Below are positions 25,543 to 33,819 of a stretch of DNA of 64,000 nt, one piece after another (position 1 is the first letter of the stretch; every line of letters starts with the position of its first letter). This DNA comes from Leadbetterella sp. (GTDB lineage: Bacteria > Bacteroidota > Bacteroidia > Cytophagales > Spirosomataceae): contig JAHBUH010000016.1 of the NCBI GenBank assembly GCA_019638185.1, positions 1-64,000 on the forward strand, given 5' to 3'. A model generated the notes under the pieces. The model worked only from the letters and a program-made list of their open reading frames with translations. It was not told where the DNA came from and did no database searches. Position numbers and translations under genes: made by a program.

Positions 25543-26433
25543 TCAGATAATAAACTTTGTTTTCCGGTAGTTTTCCCGGAACTCTTTGGGGGAGCACATT
25601 TTCTTTTTCCGGAAGAGCCGGTTAAAGTTTGACAGGTTATTAAATCCTGACTCAAAACATATTTCAGCGATGGAGAACTGTGAGTTGATAAGAAGCCGGG
25701 ATGCATTTCCAAGCCTGATGTCTATGATATAGTCAGACACGCTTTTACCCGTTCTCAATTTAAAAAAACGGCTGAACGAAACCGGGCTCATGCCTACCAG
25801 GTCTGCCAGCTGCTTTAACGTTAAATTTTCTTTGAAAGAATGATTGATATGACTCTGAACCCTGGAAATCCGTCGGCTATCGCTGCTTACTTCCGCTCTG
25901 GCATAACTGGAGTTGGACAAAGGCCTTGCTTTTTCATAAAAAAGAGACAGTTCGTAGAAGATACTCAGAAAGTCGAGCACAGAATAAAAATTGGCCGATT
26001 CTTTGGACAGTTTGTCTAACAGCGGATATACTTTCAGGATGCACTCCCGGGGAAAACTCAGGCCATATTGCGCCTTATCCATCATCCGCTTGATGGAGTG
26101 GAATTGGGTTTTGCCCAAAAAACTGGAAAAGAATAAATCAGGTGAAAACTGAATTGTAATTTCCCGGATACTGTCGGATACACATTTGTGCTGCTCCCAA
26201 ACATGCTCCAGGTTTCCGTTCGCTATCAGCACCAGGTCATAATCATTAATTTCTTCAATGGAATCGCCTACAATCCTCCGAACTCCCGAAGCATTAACAA
26301 TGAAGTTCAGTTCGTAATCATCATGTTTATGCAGTGGATATGAAAATTCTGTTTTGTATCGATCAGCAATATAAAAACAATCCTTGTCAGAAAGGGGAGT
26401 AATTTCCGTTATCGCTATACTTTTACTATTCAT
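25543..26433 (-). CDS. AraC family transcriptional regulator
   Basis: A 296-residue regulator with a cupin-like sensing domain (residues about 10-150, FSYPLHKHDDYELNFIV) and the AraC DNA-binding pair of HTH motifs (about 195-292). The second holds ENLTLKQLADLVGMSPVSFSR, then IAEICFESGFNNLSNFNRLFRKK and SPKEFRENYRK. It lies directly upstream of the mannan operon on the same strand and is the only candidate regulator there, since SusC lacks an STN domain and no hybrid two-component system is near. A cupin sensor fits induction by a sugar entering the cytoplasm. The target is inferred from position. Confidence 0.88.
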   Translation of the reverse strand: MNSKSIAITEITPLSDKDCFYIADRYKTEFSYPLHKHDDYELNFIVNASGVRRIVGDSIEEINDYDLVLIANGNLEHVWEQHKCVSDSIREITIQFSPDLFFSSFLGKTQFHSIKRMMDKAQYGLSFPRECILKVYPLLDKLSKESANFYSVLDFLSIFYELSLFYEKARPLSNSSYARAEVSSDSRRISRVQSHINHSFKENLTLKQLADLVGMSPVSFSRFFKLRTGKSVSDYIIDIRLGNASRLLINSQFSIAEICFESGFNNLSNFNRLFRKKKMCSPKEFRENYRKTKFII

Positions 26434-26486
26434 ACCGGGATTGTTTTGATTGAGAATGCAAAAAAATATTAAAAACGCCCGATAAA

Positions 26487-28838
26487 CTAAAAATCAAACT
26501 GGAAAGTGATCACCGGAACGAGCCCGCTACTGCCGTAAAAAATGCCCGTGGTATTACTTTTGGCATCGTAATACACCGAAGACGCATTGATGCGGTTAAA
26601 TAGGTTCTGGATATCCAGGCTGATGTTTCCCGAAAGCTTCCGGGCATTGTAACGGTAGGCAAAACGCGCATCCAGGCGCCGGTAAGCCGGTACCTGTGCT
26701 GAAAAATCGGCATCTTTCATCTCCACATAACGCCTCTCTGCTGCAGACCGCAGCGGGTCATACGGGGTGTACCGGAATCCGCCGCTCAGCAGGTAGCGGG
26801 CACCTGCCTGGAGGGTATTGCCGTTTTTGAGCGAAAACTCCTTTCCCCCCGTCACCGCGGTGGTGTATCCGCTGTTAAAACGGGTATTCAGCCGCACACC
26901 GTTCAGCGTGCGGTACGTAGAATTCATCCAGGAGCCCGTAACCACAAAATAGTAGGAATTGGAAAACATCTTCTCTATGGTGGCGTCTACTCCGTAATTC
27001 CGGCCGGTTCCTTCACTGACCATTTTCGTCACCGGGAACTCCGAGCTGTTATTCAGCATCCAGTAGTTAGATGTCTTATCCGGCTCCACGGGCACATTCC
27101 CCAATTTCTGATAATAGGCTTCCAGCACCCACCTTATTTTGGAAGGGGTATATACCTGGTAAGAAGCCACCCAATGCTGCGCCTTGAGCAATCCCAGGTT
27201 TTTATTCAGGAATACCCCCAGGGAATCTTTCACATAATAGGCCATCAGCGGCAAGGTCCGGCTGTACAGGCCGTAAGCCAGGCTCAGGCGGTGGTTTTCT
27301 TTGGGCAGGTACTGCAGGGAAATGCGGGGGTCCAGCGACTGCGTGCCGTTAGCCGATAGCCTCAGGTAATGATACCCGTAATTTAAACTCAGGCCCGGGA
27401 ACAGCCGGGTCTGCACCTGGGCGTACTGCTGAAGCTGAACGGTGCTTCCGTTTCCTTCTACAGACACGGCCCCGCGTAGCTGGTTTACGTCAGAAAGGGA
27501 GCTCCGGTCTTTTACGTCCCTGTAAAAATCAAACCGGATGAGATGACCGATAAGCCCCGTTTTCAGGGTGGACCTGGCCCCCAGCCGGGCCTGGTAAACC
27601 ATGGTGGCCACCACACGCTTATCGGTGTATTTCTGGGTTTCATAACGAAACCGGCGGTCATCCCTGTCCAGGGTGTCACTCCTCCTGCGGATATCACTTC
27701 CTACTACCGCTACCACCGTTTTCAGCACCGATCCGCGGCTCAGCATACGGGTCCAGGTATACCCCAGCGCACCCATATTGGCCGGCTTTACCCGGTCTTC
27801 CCAGTGACTGGCCACCCCCGCCTGGCGGCTGCCCGGGTCTTCTACCGGGAGGTAATGCTCTTCACTGAGCCCGCCCATTCCGAACACCGTGTGAACACTC
27901 TTCCTGCCCCTGAACACCAGGTTAAAAGAGAGATCCTGGAAATTATTGATGACCCGCTCACCCACCAGGTAAAAGCCCATACTGCTCAGCAGTCCCAGGG
28001 TGGAATACCGGTAATTCACCAGGTACGATGAGCTTCCTTTGCGGAGTGGGCCCTCGGTGGCAAAATCTATTCCTAACACGCCTAATTTAAACCGGCTCTG
28101 CCTTTCCCGGTTATTTCCCGGCCGGAACCTTACATCAAATACCCCGGAAAGGGCATTGCCGTACTCTGCCGCAAAACCGCCGGTGGAAAAATCGGATCGG
28201 GCCACCAGTTGCGACGAAAAGACTGTTATGCCCCCGCCCGAAGACCCGATCAGCGCAAAATGGTTAGGGTTAGGAATATCGATCCCCTCCAGCCTCCACA
28301 AAATCCCGGTAGGTGAATTTCCCCGTACCACGATCTGGTTTTCGCTGTCGTCCTGCCCCCGCTGAACGCCCGGGTAAGAAAGGGCCATCCTTCCGGGGTC
28401 ATTGACGCCGGCGGGCATCCGCTCCGCCTCTTCCGCCGTAAAAGACCGCGTGCTCACCACGGAGAGGTCATTCAGCGGTTCATAGGCATTTCTGGCGGCC
28501 GTTACCACCACCTCCCGGATCTCCCGGCTGACTTCGGTCAGCGCTAGGGTCAGATAAGGCTCCGGGATACTTTGTACAATAAAATCGGCCATGGTAAACG
28601 GTTCATACCCCATAAAATTCACCCTCACCGTCCTTCTTCCCAGGGGTACATTCGTCAGTATAAACTCACCGTTCTCTGCAGTAAAAACACCCTGGGTGCT
28701 TCCTTCCAGCGTAACGGTGGCCCCTGCCAGTGGCTGCCCGGTTTTCTTGTCGGTGACCAGACCCCTTACACTCCGGGCTTTATCCTGGGCCCGGGCCGAG
28801 AAAGCCAGGCAAATCAAAAAGAATATCCAATGTTTCAT
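26487..28838 (-). CDS. TonB-dependent receptor with carboxypeptidase-regulatory-like domain
   Basis: A 783-residue outer-membrane receptor starting at ATG 28838 (MKHWIFFLICLAFSARAQ). After the signal come a regulatory-like domain (about 25-105, VRGLVTDKKTGQPLAGATV), a plug (RSFTAEEAERMPAG, NQIVVRGNSPTGILWRLEGI, DFSTGGFAAEYGNALSGVFDV) and a barrel ending VITFQFDF. It lacks the SusC signature and has no SusD partner, so it is not a second polysaccharide importer. Its ligand cannot be told from sequence. It lies 53 bases upstream of the AraC gene on the same strand, so it may share that transcript. Confidence 0.86.
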   Translation of the reverse strand: MKHWIFFLICLAFSARAQDKARSVRGLVTDKKTGQPLAGATVTLEGSTQGVFTAENGEFILTNVPLGRRTVRVNFMGYEPFTMADFIVQSIPEPYLTLALTEVSREIREVVVTAARNAYEPLNDLSVVSTRSFTAEEAERMPAGVNDPGRMALSYPGVQRGQDDSENQIVVRGNSPTGILWRLEGIDIPNPNHFALIGSSGGGITVFSSQLVARSDFSTGGFAAEYGNALSGVFDVRFRPGNNRERQSRFKLGVLGIDFATEGPLRKGSSSYLVNYRYSTLGLLSSMGFYLVGERVINNFQDLSFNLVFRGRKSVHTVFGMGGLSEEHYLPVEDPGSRQAGVASHWEDRVKPANMGALGYTWTRMLSRGSVLKTVVAVVGSDIRRRSDTLDRDDRRFRYETQKYTDKRVVATMVYQARLGARSTLKTGLIGHLIRFDFYRDVKDRSSLSDVNQLRGAVSVEGNGSTVQLQQYAQVQTRLFPGLSLNYGYHYLRLSANGTQSLDPRISLQYLPKENHRLSLAYGLYSRTLPLMAYYVKDSLGVFLNKNLGLLKAQHWVASYQVYTPSKIRWVLEAYYQKLGNVPVEPDKTSNYWMLNNSSEFPVTKMVSEGTGRNYGVDATIEKMFSNSYYFVVTGSWMNSTYRTLNGVRLNTRFNSGYTTAVTGGKEFSLKNGNTLQAGARYLLSGGFRYTPYDPLRSAAERRYVEMKDADFSAQVPAYRRLDARFAYRYNARKLSGNISLDIQNLFNRINASSVYYDAKSNTTGIFYGSSGLVPVITFQFDF

Positions 28839-28929
28839 AGGCACTAAAAGGGCGAACAGCACTAAAATAAGTCATTTTTCGTCGAAATATTATTACAATT
28901 TCTTTAATTTGTACATTATTGAATTTTAT

Positions 28930-30195
28930 ATGAGATCAACCGCCCTGACCCTGGTCACATTTTTATTGCTGCTGGCCGTTTCCTGCAAAAAGAAGGAACA
29001 GGCCACTACACTTAATATCGAAAAGCTGCCCAAAGCCGGCCCTGAGCAGATTGAAAAGCTGATTGAACAGTTTATTGATGCCAAAGAAGGCACGGTCATT
29101 GAAATTCCGGAAGGGTACTATGAGCTGCATACCCAGCTGATCCTGGATAATGTGAACGGCGTAACCATCAAAGGCGCAGGCATGTTCAATACCATCTTAT
29201 CCTTCAAAACCATGACCAGCGGCGGTGAAGGCATGAAAATAGCCGGGAATAATATCGTGCTGGAGGGCTTTACCGTGGCCGATGCCCCCGGTGATAACAT
29301 CAAAACCCAACATTGCGAAGGCATCACCTTCCGGAAGGTGAACGCCACCTGGACCCACGGCAAAAAATCGGAAAACGGCACCTACGGCATCTACCCCGTG
29401 CAATGCAAAAATGTGCTGGTAGAACACTGCGAAGTGAGCCATTCGCGCGATGCCGGCATCTATGTGGGGCAGTCGGAAAACATCATTGTGAGGAATAACT
29501 ACGTGCATCAGAACGTGGCGGGCATTGAAATCGAAAACTCCGATAATGCCGAGGTGTACGACAATCACGCCGAGGACAATACCGGCGGCATACTCATCTT
29601 TAACCTGCCCGGGCTGCCCAAACCCTTCGGGTCACGCACCAAAGTGTACAATAACCAGATCAAATCCAATAACCACGAGAACTTTGCCATTTTCCAGGAC
29701 GGTAACCCCGTATCCATGATCCCGCCGGGAAGCGGGGTGATCATTCTTGCCGGCGACCAGGTGGAAGTCTATAACAATACCATCTCCGCGAACCGTACGC
29801 TGGGCATAGCCGTGGCCAGTTATTACATCACTAACCTGCCCGTTCCCAAGCACCCCGGCTGGAGCCCCTACAGCACCCGTATTTTTATCCACGATAATAC
29901 CTATGAGCGTTCCAATATGCTGCCCGACCTGAGCAAAGACTGGGGTAAGCTCATTGCCGCCAAGTGCCTGAAAGCACCGGATATTCTTTACGACGGCATC
30001 CTGGATCCCGCCAAGGGCAAAGACCATACCGCTAACCCCATGCAGATTTTTGTGGAGGAGAAAACGGATGGCCTGCGGTTCTACCGGCTGGTGATCCCTG
30101 ACGACGGCAGTATCCTGGGCATCGAGACGGAAAAAGATGTGAAGACCTTTGCCGGATCCTACCCGGTTTCTACGGATGTGTCGATGGTCAAATGA
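28930..30195 (+). CDS. parallel beta-helix repeat lipoprotein (TIGR03805-like)
   Basis: A 421-residue lipoprotein (signal LLLAVSC, Cys at about 19) starting at ATG 28930; the longer frame upstream runs antisense through the TonB receptor gene. Residues about 65-330 form a right-handed parallel beta-helix with repeated short turns: GVTIKGAGMFNTIL, NNIVLEGFTVADAPGDNI, NVLVEHCEVSHSRDAGIYVG, NIIVRNNYVHQNVAGIEI, NAEVYDNHAEDNTGGILI. It pairs with the di-heme protein 114 bases downstream, an association known for the TIGR03805/TIGR03806 families. The function of the pair is not established. The beta-helix suggests binding or lysis of a carbohydrate. Confidence 0.83.
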   Translation: MRSTALTLVTFLLLLAVSCKKKEQATTLNIEKLPKAGPEQIEKLIEQFIDAKEGTVIEIPEGYYELHTQLILDNVNGVTIKGAGMFNTILSFKTMTSGGEGMKIAGNNIVLEGFTVADAPGDNIKTQHCEGITFRKVNATWTHGKKSENGTYGIYPVQCKNVLVEHCEVSHSRDAGIYVGQSENIIVRNNYVHQNVAGIEIENSDNAEVYDNHAEDNTGGILIFNLPGLPKPFGSRTKVYNNQIKSNNHENFAIFQDGNPVSMIPPGSGVIILAGDQVEVYNNTISANRTLGIAVASYYITNLPVPKHPGWSPYSTRIFIHDNTYERSNMLPDLSKDWGKLIAAKCLKAPDILYDGILDPAKGKDHTANPMQIFVEEKTDGLRFYRLVIPDDGSILGIETEKDVKTFAGSYPVSTDVSMVK

Positions 30196-30309
30196 GGTAG
30201 CTATGAGCCGGGCGGCGGGCGACGCTTCGCTATGAGAAATGAAAGGCGCACCTGGGGCTCATTGCCCATTGCGGTCCGCCGCTGCGGCTCAAAGCTTAAT
30301 TTAATACCT
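30196..30309. repeat. short REP-like palindromic intergenic sequence
   Basis: The spacer between the beta-helix and cytochrome genes has repeated GAGC/GCTC words (GCTATGAGCC, CGCTATGAG, GGCTCATTGCC, GCGGCTCAAAGC) able to form several short stems. It resembles interspersed palindromic elements and does not code for anything I can support. Confidence 0.35.
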
Positions 30310-31350
30310 ATGAAATCTCTGTGGTTCATAATCATCGTATCCCTGTGCTGGGGCTGCTCCCGTTCCGGAAGCCCCTCGGATATTGATTTCTCGAAGCTCC
30401 CGTACAAGACCCTGTCGGAATACGGCCTGTTTACCGGCCCGCTCAAAAACCTTTCCGAAACAGCAGGCGTCACCCCTTACGAGCCTATCGCCTCCCTCTT
30501 TACCGACTACGCCTTCAAGAAACGTTACGTATGGATGCCTGAAAATACCCAGGCCACTCTGCCCGATGACCCGGATGCATCGCTCGATTTTCCGGATAAA
30601 ACCATCCTGATCAAACACTTTTATTACCCGCTCGACTTCCGGAAACCGGAGGGCGAAAAGCGGATCCTTGAAACCCGGCTGCTGGTAAAAAACAAGGGCA
30701 CCTGGGAAGCTTACCCCTACCTCTGGAACGACGAACAGACCGAAGCCACCCTGAAAAATACAGGAGCCAGTGTGCCGGTAGAATACACGAATGCAAAAGG
30801 CGAAAAAGTGGCGTTTCACTACGCCATGCCCCAGAAAACCCAATGCCGGAGCTGCCATAACAAAGACGGCGTGATGCTGCCCATAGGCCCGAAAGGGAAA
30901 CAGCTGGCCGGTCAACTGGAAAAATGGCAGGCAGCCGGTAAGCTGGAAAAAGACCAGGATTTACAGGCCGTGCGCGCACTGGTAAACCCCTTTGATACCT
31001 CCCGGCCGTTAGCTGACCGGGCCCGGGCCTACCTGGATGTCAACTGCGGGCATTGCCACAGTCAGAAAGGCCCCGCCTCTACCTCCGGCCTCTACTACAA
31101 TGCCGAAGAAAACCGGGATTTCCACTTAGGCGTCTGGAAGTCGCCCGTAGCCGCCGGCATGGGCGGCGGCGGGTTTAAATTTGATATTTATCCCGGTCGT
31201 AGTAAAGAATCTATCGTTACCCACCGCATGAACTCCACCCACCCGGGCGTTATGATGCCGGAAATAGGCCGGGTGACTATCCATAAAGAAGGGGTAGAGC
31301 TGATCGCGGAATGGATAGACTCGCTCACCCCCGCAGGAAAACCGGACTGA
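30310..31350 (+). CDS. SO2930-family di-heme c-type cytochrome lipoprotein
   Basis: A 346-residue exported lipoprotein (LCWGCS, Cys at about 16) starting at ATG 30310; an upstream ATG at 30232 lies in the palindromic spacer. Two haem c sites are visible: CRSCH near residue 183 and CGHCH near residue 247. Downstream HPGVMMPEIG offers a Met axial ligand. The N-terminal half (LSEYGLFTGPL, PYEPIASLFTDYAFKKRYVWMP) is specific to the HNE_0200/SO2930 family. It probably passes electrons in the periplasm or at the surface in partnership with the beta-helix protein; the substrate is unknown. Confidence 0.85.
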   Translation: MKSLWFIIIVSLCWGCSRSGSPSDIDFSKLPYKTLSEYGLFTGPLKNLSETAGVTPYEPIASLFTDYAFKKRYVWMPENTQATLPDDPDASLDFPDKTILIKHFYYPLDFRKPEGEKRILETRLLVKNKGTWEAYPYLWNDEQTEATLKNTGASVPVEYTNAKGEKVAFHYAMPQKTQCRSCHNKDGVMLPIGPKGKQLAGQLEKWQAAGKLEKDQDLQAVRALVNPFDTSRPLADRARAYLDVNCGHCHSQKGPASTSGLYYNAEENRDFHLGVWKSPVAAGMGGGGFKFDIYPGRSKESIVTHRMNSTHPGVMMPEIGRVTIHKEGVELIAEWIDSLTPAGKPD

Positions 31351-31376
31351 GTTTTCCCCCCGGATAGAAAAAACCG

Positions 31377-31384
31377 TACCTTTG
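31377..31384 (+). promoter_or_regulatory. -7 element almost touching a start codon
   Basis: TACCTTTG fits TAnnTTTG and ends 4 bases before ATG 31389. Transcription would begin at or next to the start codon, predicting a leaderless mRNA. Confidence 0.5.
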
Positions 31385-31388
31385 TAGT

Positions 31389-32075
31389 ATGAAAACCTTC
31401 GCCGATAAAGTCGTTGAATTCAATCAGAACCTGGCCTATCACGGCCGTCTCCCTGAAAACTTCGCCGTACTGAATCCCTACCTCGGAAACCCGGAAACCC
31501 TGGTGGTCATGAAGGAATTCTATAGTCAATACTACGCCGATCACCGCCCCAGGAAATTCATGATCGGCATTAACCCCAGTCGCCACGGCGCCGGCGTAAC
31601 CGGTGTGCCCTTCACTGACACCAAACGACTGGAAAGCGAATGCGGCATCCGGATGACCTCCGCCCGCACCCACGAGGTCTCCTCCGTTTTCATGTACGAC
31701 ATGATCCGCGCCTACGGCGGCCCCGCCTCTTTTTATCGCAATTTTTACATCAACTCCCCCTTTCCACTGGCCATTGTACGCCAAACCACCAACGGCAACT
31801 TCCTGAACGCCAATTATTACGATGACCCCGCCCTCTTCCATGACGTAAAGCCCTTCATGGTGGAATCCCTCAAAAAACACATCAGCTTAGGCCTGGATAC
31901 CGACGAAGTCTTCATCCTCGGAAAGAAAAACGCCGACTTCATAGCCCGCATCAATCACGAAGAAAAGCTCTTCGGCCAGCTCACCGTGCTGGATCACCCG
32001 CGGTTTATCCAGCAGTATAAATCAAAGGAGAAAGAGGCGTACATTGACCGGTACCTGCAGGTGCTGAAGCCCTAA
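31389..32075 (+). CDS. SMUG2-type uracil-DNA glycosylase family protein (DUF4918)
   Basis: A 228-residue DNA repair glycosylase of the SMUG2 branch, expected to remove uracil and related deaminated bases. The active-site motif GINPSRHGAGVTGVPFTD near residues 58-75 is the SMUG-type motif 1 with Asn. Motif 2 is probably the VLDHPRFIQQY segment near 198. Other conserved parts are FADKVVEFNQNL at the start and EVFILGKKNADFI. There is no signal peptide. It overlaps the end of the convergent thioredoxin gene by 4 bases. Confidence 0.85.
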   Translation: MKTFADKVVEFNQNLAYHGRLPENFAVLNPYLGNPETLVVMKEFYSQYYADHRPRKFMIGINPSRHGAGVTGVPFTDTKRLESECGIRMTSARTHEVSSVFMYDMIRAYGGPASFYRNFYINSPFPLAIVRQTTNGNFLNANYYDDPALFHDVKPFMVESLKKHISLGLDTDEVFILGKKNADFIARINHEEKLFGQLTVLDHPRFIQQYKSKEKEAYIDRYLQVLKP

Positions 32076-33070
32076 GGCTGAATGTCCAGGTGCTTCAAAA
32101 CACGCTCGAAATCATTATAATACGCCAGGATCTCTCCTTTTCTTCCCAGGATAATATAGGTAGGATAGGCGGACAGATTTAATTCTCTGCTCAATTTACC
32201 CTTGGCAGGTTCGATGTAATTTTCCCAGTCATACCCGTTCTTAAGAAGGTAAGACCGCCAGGTCTTTTCCTTTTCGGGCGGGTCTTTCGATATACTTATG
32301 AACCGTATATTCTTCTGCTTCAGTTTCTCCTTCCATAAATGAATGCTCTTGTGATCCTCAATACAGGGCGGGCAGCCCAGGAACCAGAAATCAAGAACTG
32401 TTACCTCATCATTCTCCGTTTTCAAAGTGCTTATCTTCCCACCGGTATCCTTAAACCTGAATTTACCGGTGTCTATCACCTCCCGGCTTAGCAGCTTTTC
32501 CAGCCGGTCACCCAGGCCCTCATATAACAGGAACCAACTGAACCGGTCGCCCTGCTCTTTCAGCAGGGGCTGCAATGCCCTCAAAGCCGCTTTGTTATTC
32601 TGGTTAACACCTAAATAATGGTGGGCCAGGGCCAGTGAAAAAACATTATCCGCATTTTCCCGGAATGCCTGCAGTAACACGGTATTTAAAAGATCGGCAG
32701 AATCTTTCAGCGAATAATGATAATCAGACAGCCGGTCCAGATAGTAATAAAAAGGACTGTTAATAACCGAGTCAATGACCAGCGCCTGCTTTCCCGGGTG
32801 GGCATAAATGGTGATATCCCCGTTATTCAGCCACAACTGGGCGCTATAGACTTTTTCTCCTTCAAAATACCTCAGGTTATAGCAGTCTACCTGGTTTTTA
32901 TGAAACCGGAAGGATAGAGTGTCCTTATAAGCCGCCTTCTGATGTTCTTTCTGACTTAGGTCATAAGCATCTGCTTTTTCGATGACTTTATCCGTTTTGA
33001 CAATAACGGTAATCGACGTCTGCGCCGTAAGGGAGAAGCTGATTCCTAATAATACAAATAAGAGCTTCAT
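32072..33070 (-). CDS. TlpA-like thioredoxin-fold exported protein
   Basis: A 332-residue protein with signal peptide (ISFSLTAQ). An N-terminal DUF4369-like beta domain (about 20-115) and a helical middle precede a TlpA/AhpC-TSA thioredoxin domain (about 205-330) with redox motif CPPC in FWFLGCPPCIEDHKSI and the cis-Pro region NLSAYPTYII. It probably reduces or isomerises disulfides in the periplasm. Its start overlaps the response regulator stop by 4 bases (ATGA), so it is cotranscribed and coupled with the LytS/LytTR pair. Confidence 0.85.
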   Translation of the reverse strand: MKLLFVLLGISFSLTAQTSITVIVKTDKVIEKADAYDLSQKEHQKAAYKDTLSFRFHKNQVDCYNLRYFEGEKVYSAQLWLNNGDITIYAHPGKQALVIDSVINSPFYYYLDRLSDYHYSLKDSADLLNTVLLQAFRENADNVFSLALAHHYLGVNQNNKAALRALQPLLKEQGDRFSWFLLYEGLGDRLEKLLSREVIDTGKFRFKDTGGKISTLKTENDEVTVLDFWFLGCPPCIEDHKSIHLWKEKLKQKNIRFISISKDPPEKEKTWRSYLLKNGYDWENYIEPAKGKLSRELNLSAYPTYIILGRKGEILAYYNDFERVLKHLDIQP

Positions 33071-33819
33071 GGTAAAAACAGTTTATTTTCTAAATTTCTT
33101 TTCTTACTTCGGGATACGGGCACCGTGCTTTGATTACTCAGGATCAGGAAATTGCCGTCTTCCCGTTTCCAGCTTTTAATGTGAGCGATATTTACCAGGT
33201 GCGATTGATGACACCGTACAAATCCATATTCAGCCAGCAGCTCCTCGTACTCATAAATGGGGCGGGAAACCGTAATACTCTCCCCACTGTCTAGGTAAAA
33301 GGTGGTGTACACATTGGACGATTCGCACCGGATAATTTCCTGCGGATTCACTAACCTTACCTCCTTTAAAGACGGCAGGGCCAGTCGGTGCAACTGACGC
33401 GAATCTTTCTGAACCACGTTCTTCAAAAGGTTTTCCAACTGAACGTTCCGGCTTTTTTCTTTTATCCGCTCTATGGCCCTGGTCACGGCCTGGTTAAACT
33501 CCTCCCGGTTAACGGGCTTCAGCAGGTAATCCAACGCAGAAAACTTGACGGCCTGGATACCGTAATGGTCAAAAGCCGTAATGAAAATAACTTCCAGCTC
33601 CTTGTAATTTAACGCTTTCAGCACCTCAAAGCCGTTTTTCTCCGGCATCTGGATATCCAGGAAAAGCAAACCGGGCCGCTCCGCATTCAAGGCCTCCACA
33701 GCCGCCCCGGCATCCGTAAATGTAGCCTGCAAAACTATTTCCTCCCGGAACGGTTCCAGGAAGCGGGCCAGGTTTTCCAGGCTCTTCTTCTCGTCATCTA
33801 CCGCAAATGCCCTGATCAT
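33067..33819 (-). CDS. LytTR-family response regulator
   Basis: A 250-residue regulator. The receiver domain (1-120) has acidic residues in FAVDDEKKSLE and the phosphorylated Asp in LLFLDIQMPEKNGFEVL. The LytTR DNA-binding domain (about 145-248) shows EIIRCESSNVYTTFYL, RPIYEYEELL and FVRCHQSHLVNIAHIKSW. It overlaps the kinase gene by 4 bases, so the two form a cognate pair. Confidence 0.92.
   Translation of the reverse strand: MIRAFAVDDEKKSLENLARFLEPFREEIVLQATFTDAGAAVEALNAERPGLLFLDIQMPEKNGFEVLKALNYKELEVIFITAFDHYGIQAVKFSALDYLLKPVNREEFNQAVTRAIERIKEKSRNVQLENLLKNVVQKDSRQLHRLALPSLKEVRLVNPQEIIRCESSNVYTTFYLDSGESITVSRPIYEYEELLAEYGFVRCHQSHLVNIAHIKSWKREDGNFLILSNQSTVPVSRSKKRNLENKLFLP

Noticed and set aside
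26487-28838. The second TonB receptor as another SusC of the mannan locus.
   Set aside because: It lacks the SusC signature and a SusD partner and has the size and plug pattern of a general TonB receptor.
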